Shown here piece after piece: positions 52,228 to 60,882 of a DNA stretch of 64,000 bases. The translations under genes were made by a program, and so were the position numbers. Under the pieces are notes generated by a model. That model worked only from the letters and a program-made list of their open reading frames with translations. It was not told the DNA's origin and did not search any database. Numbering within the stretch: the first letter of the stretch is position 1; each line of letters opens with the position of its first letter. The DNA comes from a halophilic archaeon SHRA6 (GTDB lineage Archaea; Halobacteriota; Halobacteria; Halobacteriales; Haloferacaceae). The DNA is taken from assembly GCA_005239175.1 (NCBI GenBank), contig SOPS01000001.1, positions 248,001-312,000 of the forward strand, written 5' to 3'.

Positions 52228-53016
52228 ATGAGTGAGACAGATCCCTACAACCTCGATTCGGGGCCAGATCCAGCGACGTATGCGGCCGCCGAACCGGAGT
52301 CGAACACTGATGCCGATCGATCGGTCTCTGCGGTGGGCATCGGCCCGGGCAACCTAGAGTACCTGACGCCGCGCGGACGGCGAGCGATCCAAGAGGCGGA
52401 CGTCATCGTGGGCTTTCAGACAGTTGTTGACTACATCGCCGACGAAACCGACGCCGACCTGCTCACCTGCGGGTATGCCGATGAAGCAGACGCACTTGGT
52501 GAGTTCGCCACTCAAGTGCATGATGACGCGATCGGGACCGCCGTCCTCATGGGCGATCCAAACTACTCGGGATATCAGTTCCTCGGGAAGGTCCAGCGGG
52601 TCGTCGACATCCCTGTCAGGGTGATTCCAGGTATCTCCTCGCTGCAGATCGCCGCCAGCCGTGCCCGGACGCCGATGGAAGCCACCCAATTTGTCACGCT
52701 ACACAAGAGTGGATCAATAGATGCCGATCTGGATCGACTCGCGGCGGCGGCCGGGGAGCGCCATCTGCTCGTGCTTCCGCGTCCGTTCGACTGGATGCCG
52801 GGGGACATCGCGGCGTTTCTTCTCGATGCGGGTGCCGACGAGAGCCTTGATGCGCTCGTCCTCGAGCGGCTGACGCACGACGACGAGCAGATCACCCAGA
52901 CCACACTCGGCGAGCTCAGTGTGTCTGCCGGCGGCAGTGGATCCGAGTCAACGCCGTACTCAGATCTCTCGGTTCTTGCCGTCCGAGCGCCGATCGAAGC
53001 GGAGGTCGATCGATGA
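52228..53016 (+). CDS. cbiE: cobalt-precorrin-7 C5-methyltransferase
   Basis: 262 residues. An acidic N-terminal tail leads to the tetrapyrrole methylase SAM-binding AVGIGPGNLEYLTPRG with EADVIVGFQTVVDYI, then VLMGDPNYSGY and VIPGISSLQIAASRA. It belongs to corrin-ring assembly, an early step; the rest of the ring methylases lie outside the window. Its stop overlaps the first of two minigenes (ATGA at 53013-53016). The second cobalamin locus of this window. Confidence 0.92.
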   Translation: MSETDPYNLDSGPDPATYAAAEPESNTDADRSVSAVGIGPGNLEYLTPRGRRAIQEADVIVGFQTVVDYIADETDADLLTCGYADEADALGEFATQVHDDAIGTAVLMGDPNYSGYQFLGKVQRVVDIPVRVIPGISSLQIAASRARTPMEATQFVTLHKSGSIDADLDRLAAAAGERHLLVLPRPFDWMPGDIAAFLLDAGADESLDALVLERLTHDDEQITQTTLGELSVSAGGSGSESTPYSDLSVLAVRAPIEAEVDR

Positions 53017-53042
53017 ACGAGAATACGGAGGCCGATCGATGA
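53013..53042 (+). CDS. nine-codon minigene between cbiE and cbiA (first copy)
   Basis: ATG at 53013 with GGAGG at 53001-53005 (spacing 7), encoding MNENTEADR and ending in TGA at 53040-53042, which overlaps the next ATG (53039). Its own ATG overlaps the cbiE stop. It arises from duplication of the gene junction. Whether it is translated is unknown; a leftover of repeat expansion is the default view. Confidence 0.35.
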   Translation: MNENTEADR

Positions 53043-53068
53043 ACGAGAATACGGAGGTCGATCGATGA
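53039..53068 (+). CDS. nine-codon minigene between cbiE and cbiA (second copy)
   Basis: ATG at 53039, again behind GGAGG (53027-53031), encoding MNENTEVDR; the TGA at 53066-53068 overlaps the cbiA ATG at 53065. The four starts form a chain of ATGA overlaps that could pass ribosomes from cbiE to cbiA. Whether the peptide is made is unknown. Confidence 0.35.
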   Translation: MNENTEVDR

Positions 53069-54360
53069 ACGGCTTCGTCCTCGCCGGCACAAGTTCCGGC
53101 GTTGGCAAGACTGTCGCAACACTGGCGATCATGCAGGCACTGCAAGAGGACGGCTACAGCGTCCAGCCGGCGAAAGCCGGGCCAGATTTCATCGACCCGA
53201 GCCACCACGAACAGATCGCCGGACGACCGTCGCGGACACTCGATCTGTGGCTCGAAGGTGAGGAGGGGCTGCGTCGCAACTACCATCGGGGCGAGGGAGA
53301 CGTCTGTGTCGTCGAAGGCGTGATGGGACTGTACGACGGTGACGGCTCCAGCACCGCCATGGTCGCCGAAGCGCTCGGGCTGCCGATCGTGTTGGTCGTC
53401 GACGCGAAAGCCGGGATGGAGAGCGTCGCGGCGACCGCCCACGGTTTCCGCGAATACGCGTCTCATGCCGGACGCAATATTGACGTCGCCGGGATCATCG
53501 CCCAGCGGGCCCACGGCGGACGCCACGAGCGTGGCATCAAAAACGCACTGCCGGAGGAGATGACATACTTCGGACGGATTCCGCCGCGATCGGCGCTGGA
53601 AATTCCCGATCGCCACCTCGGGTTGCACATGGGTGAGGAGTCACCGCTGGAGGTGGACGCACTTACCGATGCAGCCCAGCATATCAGCACCGATCGACTG
53701 ATCGAAGCTGCGGACACACCGTCGCGTCCGCCATCGCAAGCACCATCGACAACGGTCAATGCACGGGTCGCCGTCGCCCGCGATGCCGCGTTCTGTTTTG
53801 TGTATCCAGCAACACTCGAGCGATTACGAGAGCGGGCAGAAGTCGTGCTGTTTTCACCCCTCGCTGGCGAGGAACTGCCGGTGTGTGATGGCGTGTATCT
53901 GCCTGGTGGGTATCCTGAGTTGCACGCAGAAACACTGGCGGACAGTCCCGCACTCGACGACATTGCCGATCGTGCAGCCAACGGACTTCCTGTCCTCGGC
54001 GAGTGTGGAGGACTGATGGCGCTCACCGAGTCGTTGACGACTGACGATGGAACCTTCGAGATGGCAGGCGTGTTGCCAGCAGCGGTGACAATGTGCGATC
54101 GATACCAGGCGTTAGACCACGTCGAACTCGAGGCGAGAAGCGATACCCTCACCGCGAGTGCGGGAGCGACACTCCGAGGCCACGAGTTTCACTACTCCAG
54201 CGCCGACGTCGGTGGTGATGCCCGGTTCGCCTTCGACATCGTGAGAGGCAGCGGGATCGCGGATCAGCGCGACGGGCTATCGGAGTACCAGACGCTCGGG
54301 ACCTACTGTCACGTGCACGCAGAAAGTGGGGCGTTTGATACGTTTATCGAACAGCTGTGA
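53065..54360 (+). CDS. cbiA: cobyrinic acid a,c-diamide synthase
   Basis: 431 residues. N-terminal ATPase domain LAGTSSGVGKTVATLAIM with GPDFIDPSHHE, and C-terminal GATase domain with Cys in VLGECGGLMALTE and His in TYCHVHAESGAF. It amidates side chains a and c, upstream of cobA and cbiP of the other locus. Translationally coupled to cbiE by way of the minigene chain. Confidence 0.95.
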   Translation: MNGFVLAGTSSGVGKTVATLAIMQALQEDGYSVQPAKAGPDFIDPSHHEQIAGRPSRTLDLWLEGEEGLRRNYHRGEGDVCVVEGVMGLYDGDGSSTAMVAEALGLPIVLVVDAKAGMESVAATAHGFREYASHAGRNIDVAGIIAQRAHGGRHERGIKNALPEEMTYFGRIPPRSALEIPDRHLGLHMGEESPLEVDALTDAAQHISTDRLIEAADTPSRPPSQAPSTTVNARVAVARDAAFCFVYPATLERLRERAEVVLFSPLAGEELPVCDGVYLPGGYPELHAETLADSPALDDIADRAANGLPVLGECGGLMALTESLTTDDGTFEMAGVLPAAVTMCDRYQALDHVELEARSDTLTASAGATLRGHEFHYSSADVGGDARFAFDIVRGSGIADQRDGLSEYQTLGTYCHVHAESGAFDTFIEQL

Positions 54361-54381
54361 AACGCCCGAACGGGCGTTGTG

Positions 54382-55428
54382 TTACGCCAGCCGCAGCGTG
54401 ATCGACTCGGCTTCGATGTCTTCGACGAACGCGCCCTGGCCACCGATCGCAACGGCGTCGCCGTCGTCGGTTTCGACCGTGAGGCTGTTTTCCACCGGAA
54501 ACATGTTGTTCGTTGGCGATACGAGCCCTTGGACGACTTCGACAACGCGGCCTTCCACGGTGACGGGTTCGTTCGTCTGAGTGTCGCGGCCAGTTACCTC
54601 TGCGCGGAGTTCTGATTCGGACCACAGCCACAGCGTCGACTGGAAGACAGCCCGCCGGAAGTCGGTGTACGTGGCGGGGAGCTCATTGGGTTCTGCAACT
54701 GAGACCTCCTCAGCGACCGGCCAATAGTTCCCGAAGAACGAGCCGACGATCACCGGGCCGAGCTGTTCCTGTGCGAAGACGATTGCCTGTCGGCCGGTGT
54801 TCGATCGGACGAGCATTTCGGCGGGCGCAACGAGCCCGAGGCGACGATCGACGGTGACGAGCGTCGGCATAAGCTCACGCCAGATTCGCGTGACGCTGGC
54901 GATCGAATCTGCGTGTTCGGGCGGCTCAGTTGTTCCTGAGACGATGAGCAACACGAGGACACCACGATCGACCGCACGTTCGAGGGCCGGCCGAATTACC
55001 TCAAGCATCGCTTTGGGCACCGAAATCGTGAGTTCGGCTTCGGCTTCGTCAATGAGTGTTTGGAGGCGTTTCTCGACGGTGACTTTTGATTTGATTACCT
55101 CGAACTGCTCGATAGCCGGTTCGGTCCGCGAAAAGCGCGCCTCAAGGGCCGGCTGCATGGATTGAACATCGTCGGTCAGTTGGGTGACGACCTCTTCGGG
55201 GTCTTTGGCTCTGATGACAGTCGGAACCACATGATCGTCTACGTCAACGAACCCGCGGGCTTCGAGCGTCTCGCTCACGCTGTACACGTAGCGTTTCGAG
55301 ACGCCCGCAGCCTCTGCGATCGTGCTCGCCTTCGCTTCGCCGTGTTCGAGCAGCGTCAGGTAGGTGTCGATCTCCTTCGCCGAAAAGCCGAACCGGCCGA
55401 GGAGATCCCGCAGCGTCGAATCGTCCAT
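54382..55428 (-). CDS. TrmB-family sugar-responsive transcription regulator
   Basis: 348 residues from the ATG at 55428. N-terminal winged helix (LLGRFGFSAKEIDTYLTLLEHGEAKASTIAEAAGVSKRY split over ~10-50), a coiled region near residues 85-115, and a PLD-like sugar-sensing domain (~115-260) followed by a beta domain. TrmB proteins control sugar transport and gluconeogenesis genes. The adjacent GH15, GH13 and MalEFGK genes make it the likely regulator of this unit. It diverges from GH15 over a shared TATA region at 55451-55460. Confidence 0.9.
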   Translation of the reverse strand: MDDSTLRDLLGRFGFSAKEIDTYLTLLEHGEAKASTIAEAAGVSKRYVYSVSETLEARGFVDVDDHVVPTVIRAKDPEEVVTQLTDDVQSMQPALEARFSRTEPAIEQFEVIKSKVTVEKRLQTLIDEAEAELTISVPKAMLEVIRPALERAVDRGVLVLLIVSGTTEPPEHADSIASVTRIWRELMPTLVTVDRRLGLVAPAEMLVRSNTGRQAIVFAQEQLGPVIVGSFFGNYWPVAEEVSVAEPNELPATYTDFRRAVFQSTLWLWSESELRAEVTGRDTQTNEPVTVEGRVVEVVQGLVSPTNNMFPVENSLTVETDDGDAVAIGGQGAFVEDIEAESITLRLA

Positions 55429-55450
55429 ATACCACACAGCCCACGGAGGC

Positions 55451-55474
55451 TATTTATATACAATGGTGAGTGGT
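55451..55474. promoter_or_regulatory. shared promoter region of trmB and the GH15 gene
   Basis: The gap between divergent starts is only 63 bases. TATTTATATA at 55451-55460 can serve as TATA in either direction, and just downstream CAATGGTGAGTGGTCCATT forms an AATGG/CCATT inverted repeat. It is a likely operator for TrmB. Confidence 0.45.
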
Positions 55475-55491
55475 CCATTTTTGTTGAAGCT

Positions 55492-57609
55492 ATGAATAAC
55501 AATTACACCAATAATTTATACGTGCGGAGTGCGCTGGATTCGGTAATGCAGTTACGCGACGCGCTGGACGATTACAAGCGATTTCGGACAGACGAGCGGC
55601 GACTCCCGGGTGAACGTCGGACGACACGAGGGCGGTTTTCCGGCGACGAGGGACGGTTAGTACACGTCTCGCCTGACGGGTCGATCCGCGACTTTGGCTA
55701 TCCACTGTCGGGATTGACTGGGATAACACGATCGCGGTTCGGGATCCACGTCGCTGGGCAGACGAGGTGGTTCACTGCGCAAAAAGACACGCAACGATAT
55801 GTGGCGGACTCCTCGATCGTCGAAACCACCCACAACACGTGCGTGGGGACCGTTGTGCAGCGCGATTTCACGGCCGGTGGCTGCCACCTGACCGGGTTCG
55901 AACTCGACGTTGATCCGACGCTCGCGGGCCCGATCGTCGACTCAATCAAACTCGTCGCTGCAGTGTCGCTGTCGCCCGACGGCCGAGACACCAGAATCGG
56001 AACGCTCACGCACGAGGCAGCGATCGAGGTGTACCACGGGACCGAACACGACTTTTTCGCAAGCGCAACCGCCGTTGAATCTGTCCGTGGACAGGTTCCC
56101 GGAGTGTTCGAAGAAATCCTCGCTGAAGCTCCGATGGAGTACCCGCTGCCCCCTGCGGATGGACGCTACGAGGAGGACAAACTCAGTGGTGATTTGGTCT
56201 GTCACGTTCCGCTCGAGTCGGGCTCGACAGTCATTGGGACGCTGTTGACAGACCAGACAGAGACCGATCGCGAAGCTGCGGTAACCCAGCTCGCCGAGCA
56301 GGTCAAATCCGGTCAGGCCCGGCTCTTCGATCCGGATCACCGGGAGGCCGCTCAAATCGCCGGTGGTACGACTGGAGCGACTGCCCAGAGTGAACTCGTT
56401 CGAGAGGATCTCCACGTGCTGTCACTGTTGTCCGCCCCGTCGGGGCTGCGAATCGCCGGCCCAGATTTCGATCCGTACTATGTTCACTCGGGCGGGTACG
56501 GCTACACGTGGTTTCGCGACGACGCAGAGATTTCGCGCTTTCTGTTGGACGCCGACGATCGGCTCGAACTTGGACTCGACAGCTGGCACGAACGAAGCGC
56601 GCGGGCGTACTGTCGGACCCAACGCGAGGACGGAAGCTGGCCGCATCGGGTGTGGCCACGAGATGGGTCGCTGGCGCCTGGGTGGGCAAACGCCCGACTC
56701 GAAGCCGGCACCGACGATGACTATCAGGCCGATCAGACTGCTAGCGTCATCTCGTTTCTGGCGTCATATCGTGGGCAGATCGACGATCGAACGTTGCGCG
56801 AGCAGGTGGACAGCACGCTCAGAGACGCCGTCGATAGCCTCGACGACACTCTCAAGACCGATGGGTTGCCGATGGTCTGTCAGAACGCGTGGGAAGACAC
56901 GACCGGCCGGTTTGGCCACACTGCGGCGACCTTCCTCGAGGCCTACAGCACCCTCGCAGCAACAGACCTGTCGATCGCTGACCACGCCGCCATGCAGGCC
57001 GATCGAGTCTACGAGGCAATCGACCGGCTGTGGGTCCCCGAGCGAGGACAGTACGCGATGCGTGAGTGCCAGAGCCCTGTACGATCGGCTGGCACGTGGC
57101 TCGACCCGCGGGCAGATTCGGCGACGCTCGCGCTCGCAGGGGCACACCAGTCGTATGCAGCGATCGGTACTGTCGACGACCAGCGGCTCGATCGGTTAGT
57201 TGCGCACATGGAGGCGATCGTCGATCGGCTGTACCGCGATCCGGACGGCACCCCTATCGAAGGCCTCGTTCGCTACGAGGGCGACGACTGGCGGACCGGC
57301 GAACAGGCCGGCGAGAAGATCTGGACGGTGTCGACCGCGTGGGGGGCAAACGCAGCCGCCCAGCTCGCAGTGCTGCTTGGGTCAGATCCCCGAGCCGAGG
57401 AGATGGACGCGCTCGCACGCCAACTGCTGGCACTCATCCGTCCTGACGGACCACTCTGTGCGCCGACGGGATATCTCCCTGAACAGTTTTTCGACGATGG
57501 AACCCCAGACAGCGCCACACCGCTTGGCTGGCCGCACGCGTTGCGGACGGCAACCGCAGTGTTGCTACGCGAGTCAGCAACGACGACAGGTATAGCAACG
57601 GGCGAGTAA
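55492..57609 (+). CDS. GH15 glucoamylase-type glucan hydrolase
   Basis: 705 residues from the ATG at 55492. An N-terminal beta-sandwich (~1-280) precedes the (alpha/alpha)6 barrel with HSGGYGYTWFRDDAEISRFLLD, DGSWPHRVWPRDGSLAPGW, YQADQTASVISFLAS and the final EKIWTVSTAW. No signal peptide, so intracellular. It releases glucose from maltodextrin or dextrin ends. It converges with malK (13 bases between stops). Confidence 0.9.
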   Translation: MNNNYTNNLYVRSALDSVMQLRDALDDYKRFRTDERRLPGERRTTRGRFSGDEGRLVHVSPDGSIRDFGYPLSGLTGITRSRFGIHVAGQTRWFTAQKDTQRYVADSSIVETTHNTCVGTVVQRDFTAGGCHLTGFELDVDPTLAGPIVDSIKLVAAVSLSPDGRDTRIGTLTHEAAIEVYHGTEHDFFASATAVESVRGQVPGVFEEILAEAPMEYPLPPADGRYEEDKLSGDLVCHVPLESGSTVIGTLLTDQTETDREAAVTQLAEQVKSGQARLFDPDHREAAQIAGGTTGATAQSELVREDLHVLSLLSAPSGLRIAGPDFDPYYVHSGGYGYTWFRDDAEISRFLLDADDRLELGLDSWHERSARAYCRTQREDGSWPHRVWPRDGSLAPGWANARLEAGTDDDYQADQTASVISFLASYRGQIDDRTLREQVDSTLRDAVDSLDDTLKTDGLPMVCQNAWEDTTGRFGHTAATFLEAYSTLAATDLSIADHAAMQADRVYEAIDRLWVPERGQYAMRECQSPVRSAGTWLDPRADSATLALAGAHQSYAAIGTVDDQRLDRLVAHMEAIVDRLYRDPDGTPIEGLVRYEGDDWRTGEQAGEKIWTVSTAWGANAAAQLAVLLGSDPRAEEMDALARQLLALIRPDGPLCAPTGYLPEQFFDDGTPDSATPLGWPHALRTATAVLLRESATTTGIATGE

Positions 57610-57621
57610 AACAAACGGACG

Positions 57622-58725
57622 TTACGCCAGTGCGGAGAGACGCTGTTCGTCAGCATTGACGACCTCACCGTCAGGGTCAAACAGGTGCAGATCGCGATCG
57701 TCGAAGTCGACGGTGATGCGATCGCCGATCGCAGGCTCCACGTGAGAGTCGACGCGGACGATGAAATCCGTCGCGAGATCGAGATGAATGTAGTTGTCGC
57801 TGCCGACGGGTTCGACGACGTCGACGGTGGCGTCGATTCCATCGGTGTCGACCACGTGGACATCTTCAGGGCGGATCCCAGCGGTCAGTTGCGTCTCAGT
57901 GTCGATCGTGGCCGAGTCAGTCTGGTAGCGGAACGAGCCATCCTCGCTTTCCAGTGCAACCGCGTCGCCAGCCGGTCGGGCGAGCACGTCGATGAAGTTC
58001 ATGCTTGGCGAGCCGACAAAGCCACCGACGAACTCGTTGACGGGGTGTCTGTACACCTCTTTTGGGGCGCCGATTTGCTGGAGGACGCCGTCTTTCAGGA
58101 TGGCCATCCGATCGCCCATCGTCATCGCCTCCTCTTGATCGTGGGTGACGTAGATCGCCGTGATGTTCAACTCCTCCTGGAGCCGCTGGATCTCGGTACG
58201 CATCTCGACGCGGAGCTTCGCGTCAAGGTTCGACAACGGCTCGTCGAAGAGGAACACGTCGGGCTCGCGGACGATCGCCCGCCCGAGCGCGACACGCTGT
58301 TTTTGTCCGCCTGAGAGCTCGTCGGGCTTTTGCTCGAGTAACTCGCCGATCCCCATCATATCAGCGGCCCACTCGACCTTCTCGCGGCGTTCGGACTCTG
58401 AGAGGTCAGTTGACATCCGTAGCCCAAACGCCATGTTCTGGAACACGGTTTTGTGCGGGTACAGCGCGTAGTTTTGAAACACCATTGCCACGTCGCGCTT
58501 GCGTGCGGACTGGTCGGTCACATCTTTTTCACCGATGTACACCCGCCCGTTTGTTGCGCGCTCGAGGCCGGCGACCATCCGCAGCGTTGTCGATTTGCCA
58601 CACCCCGACGGGCCGACAACGGTGAGAAACTCGCCGTCCTCGACGGTGATCGACACGTCGTCCACCGCGACGATATCCCCCGCGTCGAACTCCTTTCGGA
58701 GGTTTTCGAGCCGTACAGTTGCCAT
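57622..58725 (-). CDS. malK: maltodextrin-type ABC transporter ATPase (MalK/UgpC family)
   Basis: 367 residues. Walker A GPSGCGKST (38-46), signature LSGGQKQRVALGRA, Walker B VFLFDEPLSNLDA, switch His in YVTHDQEEAM, and C-terminal OB/TOBE repeats (GIRPEDVHV). It energises the MalFG permease in the next operon on the opposite strand side. A TATA element (minus strand AGTTATACC, about 58751-58759) is about 27-32 bases upstream of the ATG, so the message is nearly leaderless. Confidence 0.93.
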   Translation of the reverse strand: MATVRLENLRKEFDAGDIVAVDDVSITVEDGEFLTVVGPSGCGKSTTLRMVAGLERATNGRVYIGEKDVTDQSARKRDVAMVFQNYALYPHKTVFQNMAFGLRMSTDLSESERREKVEWAADMMGIGELLEQKPDELSGGQKQRVALGRAIVREPDVFLFDEPLSNLDAKLRVEMRTEIQRLQEELNITAIYVTHDQEEAMTMGDRMAILKDGVLQQIGAPKEVYRHPVNEFVGGFVGSPSMNFIDVLARPAGDAVALESEDGSFRYQTDSATIDTETQLTAGIRPEDVHVVDTDGIDATVDVVEPVGSDNYIHLDLATDFIVRVDSHVEPAIGDRITVDFDDRDLHLFDPDGEVVNADEQRLSALA

Positions 58726-58790
58726 ATACTCTGTGTGGGGGTGTGTCAGGGTATAACTCTTTTCCTTCTGGAGAGATTTATGATGCGATA

Positions 58791-58803
58791 ATTCATCGTG
58801 AAT
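58791..58803. promoter_or_regulatory. ATTCA/TGAAT inverted repeat upstream of malK
   Basis: ATTCATCGTGAAT: five-base arms with a three-base spacer, about 35 bases upstream of the malK TATA element. The same half-sites occur in opposite order over the malE start region (60854-60868), so one regulator, possibly TrmB, may read both. Confidence 0.4.
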
Positions 58804-58832
58804 TTAGCAGTGAGCGAAACAGCGGACGACAG

Positions 58833-60620
58833 CTACGAGTCTGATTCGTGCCAGACTGCGGCGGAAACGGGCGGAAGTGTGATCTCACATCCCGTCGCGC
58901 CTGTTTTGACACCGTCTGTAGAAATGAGGACATCGACAGCGGATCCGGTGGTAGCACTGTCTGTGCGGCCAACGGGAATCGAAACAGAATCAGCGCCGCG
59001 GTTGAGTCCTACCACGGTGTCCGGATCCCCAAGCCGCCGATAGATGAGCAGATCGCCGGCAGATCGATCGCGATCGAAGCGAACCCGACCGTTGCGGAGC
59101 GCGTCATCAGCTGTTCGGGTCGCAATGAGTTCGCGAACGAACGTACGAAGAGCGAGATCTTGCTCGGTGCGGTCCCAGATCATCGGTCGGCGGCAGTCGG
59201 GATCGTCGCCGCCGGTCATTGCGATCTCGTCGCCGTAGTACAGACACGGCGCGCCGCGGAAGGTCAAAAGCAGTGTCAGCGCGAGTCGGAGGCGATCGCG
59301 ATCGCCATCGAGGCGGTGTAAGAGTCGGGGCGTGTCGTGGCTGCCGAGAAGGTTGAACATGACGTCGTTGACGCGATCGGGATACCGCGCGAGGAACCGA
59401 TCCATTCGGTTTGCGAACCCGGCGGCGTCGATTTCCTCGTCAACGAGAAAGCCGTAGACCGCGTAGCTGAACGGATAGTTCATCGCGGCGTCGAACTGAT
59501 CGCCCTCCAGCCACGGCTGGGCGTTGTGCCACACCTCGCCGAGGATGTACGCGTCGGGTTTGACGCGTTTCACTTCTCGGCGGAACTCCCGCCAGAAATC
59601 GTGATCGACCTCGTTGGCGACGTCGAGCCGCCAGCCGTCGATGTCGACGGTCTCAATCCAGTAGGTCGCCACGTCGAGAAGGTACTCGCGGACTTCGGGG
59701 TGTTCGGTGTTGAACTTCGGCATATACGGCTCGAAGGCGAACGCGTCGTACGTCGGTCGAGGCTTCTCGCGGATCGGAAACTCACGGATGTGAAACCAGT
59801 CTGCATACTCGGAGTCCGCGCCGTGTTCGAGGACGTCCTGGAACGGCTCGAACCCACGTCCGCAGTGATTGAACACCGCGTCGAGTACCACGCGAATGTC
59901 CCGATCGTGGGCCGCATCCACGAGTTTCGAGAGCGTTTTTTTGTCGCCGAAGGCAGGGTCGATCCGCTTGTAGTCAGTGGTGTTATACTTGTGATTCGAG
60001 GGGGACTCGAACACCGGCGTCAAGTACAGCGCCGTTGCGCCGAGATCGTCCACGTAGTCGAGGCGATCGATGATGCCCTGGATGTCGCCGCCGAAGAAGT
60101 TCGATCGGGTCGGCGCGTCTTCCCAGTCGGCGACCCCGTCTGGATCGCGCGACGGCGAGCCGTTTTCGAATCGCTCAGGGAAGATCTGGTAGAACACCGC
60201 ATCGGCGGCCCAGGCAGGAGGATCCGCAATGTCGACCGGATTGATGAAGGGGTACTCAAAGTAGTGCAGAGCCCGCTCACTCCCCTTCGTGGGAAGGTCG
60301 GTTACCGACCCCGGTTCGAATCCCCACTCGGTGAGCCATAACGACTCGTCGCCGTCTGCAAGGTGGAAGGCATAACAGAGGCGCCGGTGGGGCGGTTCGA
60401 TCGCGACCTGCCAGTAGTCGTAGGTGCTGTCCCGGCCGATCCGTTCCAGTGGCACGCGAGTTGCGCTTTCGGGAAAGTCGTACTTGTCGGCTGCGAGTAC
60501 TTGCACCCGTTCGACGTCACCTCTGGCTGTTTGAAGCCGGATGTGGACCGTCGTCTCCGTGTGTGCGTACGCCTGATTGCTCTTTGGGCGATGAGAAACC
60601 GCCCCGCGACAGATCGTCAT
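58833..60620 (-). CDS. GH13 cyclomaltodextrinase/neopullulanase-type enzyme
   Basis: 595 residues. An N-terminal CBM34-like beta domain (~1-120) leads to the GH13 barrel: VVLDAVFNHCG, nucleophile Asp in IDGWRLDVANEVD, acid Glu in YILGEVWH and GSHDTPR. The WFHIREFP segment and overall length fit the maltogenic-amylase/neopullulanase subgroup, intracellular and acting on imported maltodextrins or cyclodextrins. It is divergent from malE, with a 262-base control region between. Confidence 0.92.
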   Translation of the reverse strand: MTICRGAVSHRPKSNQAYAHTETTVHIRLQTARGDVERVQVLAADKYDFPESATRVPLERIGRDSTYDYWQVAIEPPHRRLCYAFHLADGDESLWLTEWGFEPGSVTDLPTKGSERALHYFEYPFINPVDIADPPAWAADAVFYQIFPERFENGSPSRDPDGVADWEDAPTRSNFFGGDIQGIIDRLDYVDDLGATALYLTPVFESPSNHKYNTTDYKRIDPAFGDKKTLSKLVDAAHDRDIRVVLDAVFNHCGRGFEPFQDVLEHGADSEYADWFHIREFPIREKPRPTYDAFAFEPYMPKFNTEHPEVREYLLDVATYWIETVDIDGWRLDVANEVDHDFWREFRREVKRVKPDAYILGEVWHNAQPWLEGDQFDAAMNYPFSYAVYGFLVDEEIDAAGFANRMDRFLARYPDRVNDVMFNLLGSHDTPRLLHRLDGDRDRLRLALTLLLTFRGAPCLYYGDEIAMTGGDDPDCRRPMIWDRTEQDLALRTFVRELIATRTADDALRNGRVRFDRDRSAGDLLIYRRLGDPDTVVGLNRGADSVSIPVGRTDSATTGSAVDVLISTDGVKTGATGCEITLPPVSAAVWHESDS

Positions 60621-60726
60621 AGTGGGAATGTGACGGTGTCTCCGGGCGAATCCACGTTGTCACGACTGGATCGATCGCCCGAAGATGCACCGTTTCGTGT
60701 TTCGTAGAGATCCGACACGGGTGCTT

Positions 60727-60741
60727 TACACTTATGGTGTA
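60727..60741. promoter_or_regulatory. TACAC/GTGTA inverted repeat in the GH13-malE intergenic region
   Basis: TACACTTATGGTGTA, perfect five-base arms with five-base spacer, midway in the 262-base divergent region. Nearby CGTACGTATATC and a second ACGTATAT (about 60828-60835) add further palindrome-like elements. Likely operator region for maltodextrin genes. Confidence 0.45.
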
Positions 60742-60841
60742 TAATTACTTCGTACGTATATCTGTGTTTGAGGGTTTCTACCCTGTGTTTTCGCGACTTC
60801 TGGAGATTCAGACAACAACTATCACGAACGTATATCCCCAA

Positions 60842-60868
60842 CCTTTAAATCATTGAATTGATTATTCA
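60842..60868 (+). promoter_or_regulatory. malE promoter: TATA plus TGAAT/ATTCA inverted repeat
   Basis: CCTTTAAAT at 60842-60850 is the TATA element; the start site is expected near 60870, about 13 bases before the ATG. TGAATTGATTATTCA at 60854-60868 sits between the TATA box and the start, ideal for a repressor. Confidence 0.5.
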
Positions 60869-60882
60869 TCATAGATTCACGC

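Larger units (their letters stand above)
53001..53070 (+). repeat. 26-bp tandem triplication containing a ribosome-binding site and start codon
   Basis: Units start at 53001, 53027 and 53053. Each unit reads GGAGGTCGATCGATGAACG (GGCC variant in unit 2), with AGAATAC completing the first two units. Every unit has GGAGG about seven bases before an ATG and overlaps a TGA in the previous frame. The last unit supplies the true cbiA start. Confidence 0.95.

Noticed and set aside
60290-60340. T-loop-like GGTTCGAATCC suggesting a tRNA
   Set aside because: The flanking bases do not pair as a T stem, no anticodon arm or acceptor stem can be drawn, and it is inside the GH13 coding sequence.
59337-60341. 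334-codon plus-strand open frame opposite the GH13 gene
   Set aside because: Antisense shadow of a complete GH13 catalytic domain.
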